From JAJDXO01 sp965221855 (GTDB lineage: Bacteria > Pseudomonadota > Alphaproteobacteria > Rhodospirillales > UBA2165), in the NCBI GenBank assembly GCA_965221855.1, contig CBDCSV010000002.1, positions 124,001 through 188,000 of the forward strand: a stretch of 64,000 nt of DNA, in the 5' to 3' direction. The notes below the pieces were generated by a model, which saw nothing but the letters and a program-made list of their open reading frames with translations, was not told the DNA's origin and did not search any database. Numbering within the stretch: the first letter of the stretch is position 1; every line of letters starts with the position of its first letter. Position numbers and translations under genes: made by a program. Shown piece by piece: positions 52,881 to 61,201 of this stretch.

Positions 52881-53342
52881 TTACGGTTTTGTGACGTTCC
52901 ACTCCTCGATGACCTCCGTGCCCGCGTTCTTGAACGTCTTGGCGATGGGGCACCACTCCGACAGGCCGTCTTTCATTTCCCGGAGTTGTTCGTCGCTGGC
53001 GTCGATGGTGATGTTGACGATGGTCTTGGCATAGACGAAGGGTTGCTCGACCACCTGATCCATGGTCAGGCCGCGGCGGTCCAGGCCCACCTCCATTTCG
53101 AGATCCAGCGCCGTCACTTCGGTGCCGGCCCGCTTGGCGAGCTTGTGGATGGTCGAGTTGGTGCAGCCCATGAAACCGGAGAGGTAGGTGTGGATCGGCG
53201 ACATGCCGAGCCCGGTGCCGCGCGGCTCCGGGTGATCCATGACGATCTCCTCCTCTCCCGACACCACGTCCGTCCGCGCGTTATTGGGACAGGTGGCGGA
53301 GAATTTCATTTTCGCGATTTCGACCGTTTGTCCGTCCGGCAT
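52881..53342 (-). CDS. OsmC family protein
   Basis: 153 aa from MPDGQTVEIAKMKFSA. The two redox cysteines appear in SGFMGCTNSTIHKLAKRAG and LSEWCPIAKTFKNAG. Likely a thiol peroxidase of the OsmC/YhfA type. GGGAGG lies 5 bases before ATG 53342. Divergent from the Rieske oxygenase gene, sharing a 218-bp upstream region. Confidence 0.87.
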   Translation of the reverse strand: MPDGQTVEIAKMKFSATCPNNARTDVVSGEEEIVMDHPEPRGTGLGMSPIHTYLSGFMGCTNSTIHKLAKRAGTEVTALDLEMEVGLDRRGLTMDQVVEQPFVYAKTIVNITIDASDEQLREMKDGLSEWCPIAKTFKNAGTEVIEEWNVTKP

Positions 53343-53560
53343 ATCAGCCTCCCTTGGCATTGATTTCCCACGAATTCCTAGTGGGTCGAAGGATACCCGC
53401 CGGCGGGTTAGCCGTTCAATCGGCGGGCAACCGGGTGGGTCGCCATGTGATACAGCCGGGCCGGTTCGCGGCAAGTCCAACCGGGGCTTGAATCTTGAAC
53501 AGGATCGGAACATCTTTTGGAATTGGGAAAAACCCGCGAACACCGTAGGGAGTGCGCAGG

Positions 53561-54640
53561 ATGAACGAGATGGCCGGCAAGGCGCCGACCACTGATATCG
53601 CCGATCGGGATACGCCGTTGATCAGGAATTGCTGGTACGTCCTCGATTGGAGCGGCGAGGTCGGGCGTGAGTTGAACAACCGGATGGTTCTCAATCAGGA
53701 CCTCGTTTACTTCCGCACCCGGGATGGTGAGATCGTGGCGCTGCAAAACCGCTGTGCACACCGATGTTTCCCGCTGCACCGCAGCACCCTGCACGACGAC
53801 GACACGATTCAGTGCGGGTATCACGGACTCACCTACGATACATCAGGCGCTTGCGTGAAGGTCCCTTCGGCGCTCCATATGGATACGAGTTCCATCAGCA
53901 TTCAGCGCTATCCCATCGTGGAGAAACCGCCGATGGTCTGGATTTGGACCGGCGACCCCGCTCGAGCCGACCCCGGTCTGCTACCGGACTATGAGTGGGT
54001 GAATTCGGACGAGTGGGGCTACGGGACAGGGTTCTATCACGTCAAAGGCAACTATCTGGCGATCCACGAGAACCTGATGGACATCACCCATTTTCAGTAC
54101 CTGCACGGGGCCGCCCTCGGAACGCCGAAACACGCGGAATCAAGGATCATCGTCACCGTCGAGGGCAACACGGTCGACAACTACCGGATCAATGAGGGCG
54201 AGCCGGTGCCCCAACTTCATCAGCGGGCGACGCGGCTGGGAGATGCACCGATTATCCGTCATGCGCACTCGACGTTCGTCACACCGGGTTTTCATGACGC
54301 GCTGGGAAAATTCGAGGACCCCGCGGGCACCGTAGACGGCCGAACCGAATACCAGCCCCATATTCTTCACTTCATTACGCCGGAGACCCAGTATACGTCG
54401 CTTTACTGGTGGATATTCGCCCGCGACTTTACGCCGAAGGATGCGGAACTCGATGCGTTCTACTCGGATGCGACGAGCAAGGTCTTCGAGGAGGACAAGG
54501 ACGCCATCGAGTGGATCGAGGACCAGTGGGCCAGGGACGACCGGCCAGGGTTCCGGGAAAAGCATGTGCCCTCGGATGAGGGAGCGGTAAAAATGCGGCG
54601 GATCGTTACCCGGTTGGCCGAAGCGGAACGCGCCGGCTAG
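53561..54640 (+). CDS. Rieske non-heme iron oxygenase, large subunit (VanA-like)
   Basis: 359 aa. The Rieske [2Fe-2S] ligands are CAHR and, 17 residues on, CGYHGLTYD. The mononuclear iron site is NLMDITHFQYLHG with two His, and an Asp further on. Such enzymes demethylate or hydroxylate aromatic acids using electrons from a reductase, which is not next to it here. It starts after GGGAG at ATG 53561; a GTG 9 bases upstream is possible. It converges with the GrdB-like gene. Confidence 0.9.
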   Translation: MNEMAGKAPTTDIADRDTPLIRNCWYVLDWSGEVGRELNNRMVLNQDLVYFRTRDGEIVALQNRCAHRCFPLHRSTLHDDDTIQCGYHGLTYDTSGACVKVPSALHMDTSSISIQRYPIVEKPPMVWIWTGDPARADPGLLPDYEWVNSDEWGYGTGFYHVKGNYLAIHENLMDITHFQYLHGAALGTPKHAESRIIVTVEGNTVDNYRINEGEPVPQLHQRATRLGDAPIIRHAHSTFVTPGFHDALGKFEDPAGTVDGRTEYQPHILHFITPETQYTSLYWWIFARDFTPKDAELDAFYSDATSKVFEEDKDAIEWIEDQWARDDRPGFREKHVPSDEGAVKMRRIVTRLAEAERAG

Positions 54641-54700
54641 CTTCGGCTCGGCGCAGTCCCACCATTTCGGCCATTTCCGCTTCCCGCCGAACGGCGAAGA

Positions 54701-55930
54701 TCAGGCCTTCAAGTGGTGCTGGTGCACGGGGATCAGGCGGCGGTCGGACATTTTCCGCAGGACCGGATCGTCCAGCCTGGAGCAGATGTCGTTCAGCCTG
54801 AGCAGGAATTCGCCCATCGCCGATTGGCCGTAATACCAGTCGGCCACTTCCTTGTCCGTGGCGGGGCCGGGGCGGGCCGTGGCCGCCTCGAAATAGTAGG
54901 CCTTGATGTCGTCGACGCAGAGCTTGAAGAAGTTGTAGCGCGGAATGTCGGTGCGAAGGGGCGGGGTATCGGGATCGAGGGCGAAGGCGGAGAGGTAGTC
55001 CATGCACCGTTCGATGCCGACCCCGGAGACGCCGGCCATGGTCTTGCCGTTGTTTTCCAGGGCAAGGTCGTACCACGGACGCAGCAGGGCCATTTCCCGG
55101 CGAACGGCGCCGGCGGGGTCCTTTTCCAGGTCGGGTTCCTCGCCGCCGCCGAAGTTGACCGGGCAGGTCCAGCCTTCGTTGTCTTCGTCGCCGGCGCCGG
55201 TAGACCCGCCGGGCGGTTCGTCGGGGAAATCGTCAAGGACCGGACCCGCGGGCCGTTCCAGGAGCGCCAACGCTTCGGCCAGTACCCGCCGCTGGAAGTC
55301 CGGCTCGTTGGGCGCGCCGAAGGGCCGGCCGAGTTCGAACCCGCACCACAGCGCCCTGGGCGGCTTGATCTTCTCCGTGTGCTCGCGGACCAGGCTCACC
55401 TGGGTGGTGGCGATCCCGGCGCGCTCGAGGTAGTGGGCAAGCGCGCCGACGGCGCGCGTGCAGCTGGGTCAGACGGGACACAGCATCACCGCATCGACCT
55501 TGTCCGCCTTCATGGCGGCGGCGATCTCGGCGACGCTGGGTTCCATCTTTCCGGGCTCCGTCGCGCCCATGAACGAGTAGTGATAGTCGGCGACGCCGCC
55601 GATGACGCCGTCCGCCGCCAGCTCCTTCAGCCGGTTGATGGGGAATGCGACGTCGGCATCCTTCATGAAGCCGATGCGGTCGAAGTTGGACGACACATGG
55701 GTCATCACCAGGTCTTCGTCCGGCAGGTCCTTGGGGATGATCCGGAAATCCCCCGACTCTTCGGTGAACGGCCGGTCGCCCCTGCGGTGAAGCCCGGCGG
55801 TGGAAATCAACGACACCCGCCGCTCGGCCAGGGGCGGCCCGAGCACGAACGGGCTTTGGTCGAAGGTGGGCATCTCCCGATTGAGGTAGTCTTCCCGGAA
55901 CCCGTCGGGAAATTCATCCACGCGGACCAT
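54701..55930 (-). CDS. GrdB-like selenoprotein (glycine/sarcosine/betaine reductase B family), in-frame TGA
   Basis: One 409-codon gene split by TGA at 55469-55471 (codon 154). The first half has AGLHRRGDRPF, FRIIPKDLPDEDLVMTHVSS, VAFPINRLKEL and DYHYSFMGATEPGKMEPSVA, as in GrdB. The second continues in frame for 255 codons. Around the TGA the protein reads VMLCPV-U-PSCTRAVGAL; GrdB relatives have selenocysteine there, two or three residues before a Cys. A hairpin follows at the right distance. It lies 3 bp after the AhpD-like selenoprotein stop, in one operon. Substrate unknown; a classical glycine reductase is unlikely without GrdA/GrdC. Confidence 0.82.
55441..55457 (-). promoter_or_regulatory. 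SECIS-like hairpin in the GrdB-like gene
   Basis: Read on the minus strand, GCGCGCC and GGCGCGC pair around the loop GTC, 18 nt after the TGA. Bacterial SECIS elements place a small stem-loop with a loop G about 16-37 nt after the UGA. Confidence 0.6.
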
Positions 55931-55933
55931 GGT

Positions 55934-56608
55934 CTATTCCGCCGCCGCCGCCACGTCCTTCTCGTTCCACCAGCAGGACCGCATGTAGCGGGCGTAGTCG
56001 TCCGGGTCGATAGAGGTGGACTTCGTGAATAGGTTCATGACCGGGTTGTCTTCGATGGGAATTTGGAGGCTGTCGGTAAACCGGTTCCAGAAATTGAAGA
56101 ATCCCGACGTGAAGCAGATTTCGACGATCTGTTCGTCGGTATAGTGCTTCTTGAGTTCCTCGAAGGCGGGACCGTCCTGGGGCGGCTTTCCCGGGCCGCC
56201 GCTCTGGTACTGCTTTTCGGTCATCACTTCCGCCCAGCGCATGGCCGCCTTTTCGGCATCGCTGAACAGTTCGGCATTGAGGTAGTCGCCGGTGACCGCC
56301 TCAATCGTCTCTTCCGAGAATCCTAACGCCCGACCGAGCGTTTCATTGTGGCTCGTTCAATAGGCGCACCCGTTGAGGGTCGAGGTCTTGAGGATCACCA
56401 GGCATTTGGTGCGGACGTCGAGGATGCCGGAAATCTCCTCGCGCAGTCCCGCGACGATGAAGCTGAACAGGGACTGCATGAGCTTTGGTGACGCGGAACC
56501 GGCGCGGACCGCGTTGGCGACGCGGCCGAACATGATCTTGGAATGATCGAAGATGACCGCCTGCTCGGGCGTCGCTTCTTCATCCGGAACAATCGGAACA
56601 CGGGACAT
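55934..56608 (-). CDS. AhpD-like selenoprotein (carboxymuconolactone decarboxylase fold), CxxU motif
   Basis: 224-codon gene with an in-frame TGA at 56357-56359 (codon 84). It reads VILKTSTLNGCAY-U-TSHNETLGRALGF: the AhpD redox motif CxxC-x-x-His with the second Cys encoded by TGA. Downstream the frame continues as AELFSDAEKAAMRWAEVMTE to the stop. AAGGAG precedes ATG 56608. The gene is followed after 3 bp by the GrdB-like gene and preceded by the EthD-like gene (32 bp). It likely acts as a peroxidase or thiol-disulfide-type redox protein; the partner is unknown. Confidence 0.85.
56325..56342 (-). promoter_or_regulatory. SECIS-like hairpin in the AhpD-like gene (minus strand)
   Basis: AACGCTC pairs with GGGCGTT (one G-U) around the loop GGTC, which starts 21 nt after the TGA. 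The GGUC loop is that of the E. coli fdhF SECIS. Confidence 0.75.
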
Positions 56609-56640
56609 TCGGGGTCTCCTTGCTGAAAATGGATCGTGGG

Positions 56641-57375
56641 TTATTCGGCCGGCCAGGTGCGCTCGGCGACGCTGGGGCTGCCCGGCTGATGGAAGGTTTG
56701 CGACAGCGCCACCCGGTTGGTCCATTCGCCGGGCACTTCGCCGAGGGACTCGTGCTTCTGGAATCCGTCCAGCCGCGCCTGCAGCGACGTGAATTCGTAG
56801 ATCACGCCGTGATGGGGCCAGCCGGCGATGCAAGCCAGCCGCCGGGCGGCGATGACGCCGGGCATTTCGGCGACCGAGGGCAGCCGGTACTGGGCGTACC
56901 ATTTGCTGACGTCGAATTCCTGGTCCCACTCTTCGGTGCGGAAACTGCCCCACTGTACCGCCGGGCCGGGGGCCGTGCCGAGGGGCCGCGAGTCCGCTTC
57001 GGGACCGCTCACCCGGTCGACTTCGGAAAAGACGCAGGTGCGGACGCCCTCGCGGCGGCCCAGCATCCCGGCCGCCGCCGGGTCCGCGTCTTCGGGCCAG
57101 GTTTCGTCTTCGGGGAGGAAGAAGGTGTGCGGGTTCTCGGCGCCCATGGCCAGGATGAACTGGGAGCCCTGGCCGACCTCGCCTTCCGGGGCCCGGTGCA
57201 TGCGTTCATGAAACGTAACGTTGTTGTCGCCGCCGGGAATCCGGTACGCCGCGGCCCAAAGATAGCCCGGCCGCTTCCGAACCGCCGGCAGATAGGCATT
57301 GTGCAGCCAGTCGAAATACTCGTCCCGGCCGTCCGCCGGAAGATCGTACCATTGTGCCCTGATCCCTAGGTCCAT
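56641..57375 (-). CDS. EthD-like dimeric alpha/beta-barrel protein, function unknown
   Basis: 244 aa made of two ferredoxin-like halves: RAQWYDLPADGRDEYFDWLH, with PGYLWAAAYRI, and a second half with WYAQYRLPSVAEMPGVIAAR and GVIYEFTSLQARLDGF. This suggests a tandem EthD/ABM-type fold. No catalytic residues can be named. It is the first gene of the minus-strand selenoprotein operon and is divergent from the HxlR regulator. Confidence 0.72.
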   Translation of the reverse strand: MDLGIRAQWYDLPADGRDEYFDWLHNAYLPAVRKRPGYLWAAAYRIPGGDNNVTFHERMHRAPEGEVGQGSQFILAMGAENPHTFFLPEDETWPEDADPAAAGMLGRREGVRTCVFSEVDRVSGPEADSRPLGTAPGPAVQWGSFRTEEWDQEFDVSKWYAQYRLPSVAEMPGVIAARRLACIAGWPHHGVIYEFTSLQARLDGFQKHESLGEVPGEWTNRVALSQTFHQPGSPSVAERTWPAE

Positions 57376-57430
57376 ACCGTTTCCTTCGGCGCCTGCCCGT
57401 CAAACCCATAGTTTCATGCCCTATACAGGA

Positions 57431-57494
57431 GTACAAGTCCATAGACAAGGTATATACCAAATTGGCTTGTACATGCCATTTGGTGCGTATATAC
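57431..57494. promoter_or_regulatory. Operator-like repeats between the EthD-like and HxlR genes
   Basis: GTACAAG (57431-57437) faces CTTGTAC (57466-57472). GTATATAC occurs twice (57450-57457, inside the palindrome GGTATATACC, and 57487-57494). These lie in the 160-bp divergent promoter region and are candidate binding sites for the adjacent HxlR protein. Confidence 0.6.
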
Positions 57495-57535
57495 TGAATG
57501 GATCGTACGCGGCAGTCAGAGAGGGAGGCGGTTCG

Positions 57536-57940
57536 ATGGCCAAGACGGCGAAGACGGCACGGGCCAAATCACCCGGCGAACCGAACGTATTTCACAACCG
57601 GCCGGCCCAAAAGATTCTCGGCTATTTATCCAACAAGTGGAACATCTTGGTTATCCGCCGGCTCTACAAGCGCACCATGCGTTACGCCGAGCTCAAGCGC
57701 GATATCGGGGACATCTCGGAAAAGATGCTGACCCAGACCCTGCGGCAGCTCGAATCCCTCGGCATGGTGGAGCGCAAGATCTACCCCGTCATTCCGCCCA
57801 AGGTCGAATATTCCCTCACCCCGCTGGGCCGGACTATCGAGAAGCCGCTGGCGGTCTTGTGCGACTGGGCGGTCGAACATATCGGCGAGGTGGAGGCGTC
57901 CATCGAGGCCTACGAAGAGAGGAAAAAGGCCGAAGAGTAA
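57536..57940 (+). CDS. HxlR-family transcriptional regulator
   Basis: 134 aa. The winged helix runs from ILGYLSNKWNILVIRRLYKR through MRYAELKRDIGDISEKMLTQ to TLRQLESLGMVERKI and VEYSLTPLGRTIEKPL. GGGAGG precedes ATG 57536 by 6 bases. An N-terminal Lys/Ala tail precedes the domain. No conserved HxlR Cys near the start, so it probably senses something other than electrophiles through that residue. It likely controls both itself with the downstream AhpD-like gene (34 bp on) and the divergent operon. Confidence 0.88.
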   Translation: MAKTAKTARAKSPGEPNVFHNRPAQKILGYLSNKWNILVIRRLYKRTMRYAELKRDIGDISEKMLTQTLRQLESLGMVERKIYPVIPPKVEYSLTPLGRTIEKPLAVLCDWAVEHIGEVEASIEAYEERKKAEE

Positions 57941-57974
57941 GAAGGGTAAACGGACTTTCAGGAGAAAATTCGAA

Positions 57975-58646
57975 ATGAGCGATTCCGACCGGCGGGTCGG
58001 CCTGGTCGATGACGGCCAGGCGACCGGCGATATCAAAAACCTGTTCGACGCGGCAAGGGCCATGCTGGGCCGGGTGCCGAATTCCTACCGTGTGCTGGCG
58101 CAGGTGCCCCAGGTGTCCAAGTTCCTGATCCTGTTCAACGCCGTGATGCAGCGGGAAGGGGCCGGCAGCCTGTTGAGCACCAGGATCAAGGAGATGGTGG
58201 TCATCAAGACCTCGCACATCAACGCGTGCAGTTACTGATTCGCGCATAACACGTCGCTTGGTCAAGCGGCAGGCATTACCGACGAACAAACCATCCAGAT
58301 CGGCCTCGGCGACTACATCGATTCCGATCTGTTCACCCGGCGCGAGAAGATGGCGATCCTCTGGGCGGAGCACGTGACGCTCAACACCGCCAAGGAAGAC
58401 AACGGCGTCTTCGAGCAGGTGCGGGAAGTGTTCAGCGAGGAGGAGGTTATCGAACTCACGCTGACGTGCGGCTACTTCAACCTGTTCAACCGTCTCACCG
58501 ATTCCCTGAAAATCCCGGTCGAGGAGCAGGGCGAGGTCGACAAGATCAAGCGCTCGGTCCACCTCGAGCCGGAAAAGGTGAAAACCTATCTCCAGGCGGT
58601 GCTCGACAACTGGCCCGAAAGCGCGCCAACGCCGAGTTCGGACTAG
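57975..58646 (+). CDS. Second AhpD-like selenoprotein, CxxU motif
   Basis: 223-codon gene with an in-frame TGA at 58236-58238 (codon 88): VVIKTSHINACSY-U-FAHNTSLGQAAGITD. The frame then continues as FTRREKMAILWAEHVTLNTA and LTCGYFNLFNRLTDSLKIPV to the stop at 58646. It is a paralogue of the minus-strand gene at 55934-56608 (shared FN-F/LWNRFTDSL-type block and motif). It follows hxlR by 34 bp and is probably cotranscribed with it. Confidence 0.85.
58255..58268 (+). promoter_or_regulatory. SECIS-like hairpin in the second AhpD-like gene
   Basis: CGCTT and AAGCG pair around the loop GGTC. The loop begins 21 nt after the TGA, the same spacing and loop as in the paralogue on the other strand. 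Confidence 0.75.
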
Positions 58647-58689
58647 GGTCCGGCCTCGATCGAGCCGCCCTGCGAGCGTTGCGGTTCTG

Positions 58690-58798
58690 GATTACCCGGA
58701 CACAGCTTGTCCTCCGGCCGGCGAAGCCGGTCCGGTGGGCCGGGTAATGACGAGTGGAAGTACGACACAAACCAGATCGTCATGCCCCGGCTTGTCCC
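58690..58798. repeat. Degenerate intergenic repeats left of the IS4-type element
   Basis: 58700-58755 (CCTCCGGCCGGCGAAGCCGG, TCCGGTGGGCC, GTAATGACG) resembles the repeats at 2271-2330 and 60118-60214. 58782-58798 (ATGCCCCGGCTTGTCCC) is the left half of a palindrome whose right half is at 60068-60084. Confidence 0.5.
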
Positions 58799-60067
58799 AC
58801 TGCTGTCCGGTTTATTTTTGTGGACGGGTTGCATGGCATTGATTCTACTGGGGTCCAAGCGTTTGCGAACGTTTTGGACACGAAGGAGGCTCAATGCCAT
58901 GCATCACCACAATAGCGTTTTCCACGATCTGTTGAAGCATATTCCTTGGGACGCTTTTGAGCGTTTGGTTGCCGAGCACGGCGCGGACAAGCACATTCGC
59001 CGGTTGCCGACGAAGAGCCAGTTCATCGCCCTGCTGTATGGACAGTTCTCCGGCGCGTCCAGCCTGCGGGAGATCGCCGGCGGCCTGGAGAGCCATTCGG
59101 CGCGTTTGTACCATGTCGGCGGCCGCACGGTGTCACGCTCGACCTTCGCCGACGCCAACGCGCGCCGTCCGGCGGCGGTGTTCTCGGGCCTGTTCGCCGA
59201 GATGGCCGGCCGCGCCCAGCGGGGGCTGCGGCGCAAGCTCGGCGATGCCACCTATCTGATCGATTCCACCGGGCTCCGCCTGAGCGGGGCCGGGTCCGAG
59301 TGGGCGCGCTTCTCGGCCAAGGTGTGCGGCGCCAAGGTCCACGTGATCTACGACGCGGATGCCGATCAGCCGGTTTATTCGGCGATGACGGCGGCCCGGG
59401 TCAACGACATCACGGCGGCGAAGGAGATGCCCATCGAGGCCGGCGCCACCTACGTCTACGACCTCGGCTACTACGATTATGCCTGGTGGGCCAAGCTGGA
59501 CGCCGCCGGATGCCGCATCGTCACCCGCTTCAAGTCCAGCACGCCGCTCGACCTCATCGCCGAACTCGATGTGGCCGAGAACGGCGGCATCCTGTCCGAC
59601 CGCATCGGCTTGCTGCCCAAACGCCAGGCCAAAAACCGCAAGAACCCGTTCTCCGAGCCGGTGCGCGAGGTGCGGATCAAGACCGACACCGGCAAGGTGC
59701 TGCGCATCCTCTCCAACGACCTCGACGCCCCGGCCGAGGAGATCGCCGAGCTCTACAAGCGGCGATGGGCCATCGAGCTGTTCTTCCGCTGGGTCAAACA
59801 GACCCTCAAGATCAAACACTTCATCGGCAACAGCGAGAACGCCGTGCGCATCCAGATCGCCGTCGCGATGATCGCCTATCTGCTGCTCAGGCTCGCTCAA
59901 GCCACCCAGAAGGCCATCAACAGCCCGCTCATCTTCGCCCGTCTCGTGCGCGTCAACCTCATGCATCGAAAGCGCATCGACAGGCTCCTCATACCCAAAA
60001 TACCGCCGCCCGAAAATCCAAACCAAATGGCCATCCAATGGACGTGAAAATTAAACCGGACAGTAGT
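58799..60067 (+). mobile_element. IS4-family insertion sequence, complete, inside a palindromic repeat
   Basis: Ends ACTGCTGTCCGGTTTATTTT and, complemented, ACTACTGTCCGGTTTAATTT form inverted repeats of about 20 bp. Outside them, ATGCCCCGGCTTGTCCC on the left and GGGTCAAGCCGGGGCAT on the right are the two arms of one palindromic repeat, so insertion was at its centre. No clear target duplication was read. Confidence 0.78.
58899..60047 (+). CDS. IS4-family transposase
   Basis: 382 aa. DUF4372-type N-terminus (NSVFHDLLKHIPWDAFERLV, QFIALLYGQFSGASSLREI), then the DDE core: YLIDSTGLRLSG (first Asp), YVYDLGYYDYAWW (second Asp), and ELYKRRWAIELFFRWVKQTL with the Y-(2)-R-(3)-E-(6)-K signature of IS4. 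AAGGAGG precedes ATG 58899. The frame is intact. An upstream in-frame start at 58707 lies outside the element and is rejected. Confidence 0.92.
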   Translation: MHHHNSVFHDLLKHIPWDAFERLVAEHGADKHIRRLPTKSQFIALLYGQFSGASSLREIAGGLESHSARLYHVGGRTVSRSTFADANARRPAAVFSGLFAEMAGRAQRGLRRKLGDATYLIDSTGLRLSGAGSEWARFSAKVCGAKVHVIYDADADQPVYSAMTAARVNDITAAKEMPIEAGATYVYDLGYYDYAWWAKLDAAGCRIVTRFKSSTPLDLIAELDVAENGGILSDRIGLLPKRQAKNRKNPFSEPVREVRIKTDTGKVLRILSNDLDAPAEEIAELYKRRWAIELFFRWVKQTLKIKHFIGNSENAVRIQIAVAMIAYLLLRLAQATQKAINSPLIFARLVRVNLMHRKRIDRLLIPKIPPPENPNQMAIQWT

Positions 60068-60084
60068 GGGTCAAGCCGGGGCAT

Positions 60085-60220
60085 CCACGCTTGGCGGCCG
60101 GCGCGACAGGTGGATGGCCGGGCCACTTTGCCGGCTGGCCCGGCAAAGCCGGCCTACGCCGTCCGAAAGTCGGCTTCGGCCGACTGAAGGCCGGTCCAGT
60201 GGGCCCGGCCATGACGTATT
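60085..60220. repeat. REP-like palindromic repeats after the IS4-type element
   Basis: 60118-60214 contains CACTTTGCCGGCTGGCCC, GGCAAAGCCGGCC, a nested hairpin CGAAAGTCGGCTTCGGCCGACT, and CCAGTGGGCCCGGCCATGACG. This is the fullest copy of the family also seen near 2271 and 58700. It lies right behind the fumarylacetoacetate hydrolase stop and could end its transcript. Confidence 0.55.
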
Positions 60221-61189
60221 CTATTTGGCGACCCGGTTCCGCAGGACCCCGATGCCTTCGACTTCGAGTTCGATGACGTCGCCCCGCTGAATCCATCTGT
60301 CCAGTTCGTCGCCGCAGCCGAAGGCGATAGTGCCCGATCCGATGAAGTCGCCGGGATGGAGCGTTTCGTCTTTCGAGATGAACTCGATGATCTGGGGAAA
60401 ACTCCAATACATGTCGGAGCTGTTGCCCTCGGACCAGACCTCGCCGTTGATGCGGGCCTCCATCTTGAGGTTCCCCGGGTCGATTTCGTCGGGGGTGACC
60501 ACGCAGGGCCCGAAGATGTTGCCGGTGTCCATGTCCTTGCCCTTGGCCGGGCCGAGCATCATGGTGATTTCGCGCTGCAGCGCGTCCCGGGCGCTGATGT
60601 CGTTGAAGATGGTATAGCCGGCGATATGGTCCCCGGCCTCGCCGGCGGGAATGTTCTTGCCCGTCTTGCCGATGTAGATCCCGAACTCCAGTTCGTAGTC
60701 CAGTTTCTCCGTGTGGCCGGGCCAGACGATGTCCTCGCCGGGCCCGATGACCGTGTCGCAGTTGCCCTTGTAATAGATGGGCCGCTCATACCAGAGATCG
60801 GGGGTCGGCTTGCCCGAGCGCTTCTCGAAATTCTTGGCGTGGGTCTCGAAGCTGATGGTGTCCCGGATCGACCGGGGCCGCGGCACGGGGGCGAGGAGGG
60901 TGACGTCCTCCGGTCCGTGGGCCAGGGGCATGTCCGTCCCCGCATCGCTCGCCGAGAAGTCGAGCGCCTGCCGCGCGGCGTCCCGGCCGAGTTCTCCCCC
61001 CTTGAAAAACTCGATCATGTCCGGGGGAATGACGGCATCGGCGATCTCCCGCGCCCGGCCGGTTCGTCCGCTCGCCTCGAGATATGCCGCGTAGGCCAGA
61101 TTGAGATCGACGATACGGTCATCGGACAGGGCGCCGATGCGCCGCAGCGGGCCGGTCGGGGAGGGGACCTCGAAGGTGACGAGCTTCAT
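60221..61189 (-). CDS. Fumarylacetoacetate hydrolase family protein
   Basis: 322 aa. The C-terminal FAH domain shows YYKGNCDTVIGPGEDIVWPG, KLDYELEFGIYIGKTGKNIP (metal-binding Glu pair), GYTIFNDISARDALQRE and the end MYWSFPQIIEFISKDETLHPGD (split by linker residues), FIGSGTIAFGCGDELDRW. It cleaves or hydrates beta-diketo or oxo acids in aromatic breakdown. It is the last gene of the minus-strand catabolic group starting at 63834. Confidence 0.9.
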   Translation of the reverse strand: MKLVTFEVPSPTGPLRRIGALSDDRIVDLNLAYAAYLEASGRTGRAREIADAVIPPDMIEFFKGGELGRDAARQALDFSASDAGTDMPLAHGPEDVTLLAPVPRPRSIRDTISFETHAKNFEKRSGKPTPDLWYERPIYYKGNCDTVIGPGEDIVWPGHTEKLDYELEFGIYIGKTGKNIPAGEAGDHIAGYTIFNDISARDALQREITMMLGPAKGKDMDTGNIFGPCVVTPDEIDPGNLKMEARINGEVWSEGNSSDMYWSFPQIIEFISKDETLHPGDFIGSGTIAFGCGDELDRWIQRGDVIELEVEGIGVLRNRVAK

Positions 61190-61201
61190 GCCGGATGCTT
61201 C

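Noticed and set aside
55469..55471. Stop codon splitting the GrdB-like frame into two genes or a pseudogene
   Set aside because: Both halves are in one frame, the TGA is at the family's Sec position, and a hairpin follows; two paralogous cases lie nearby.
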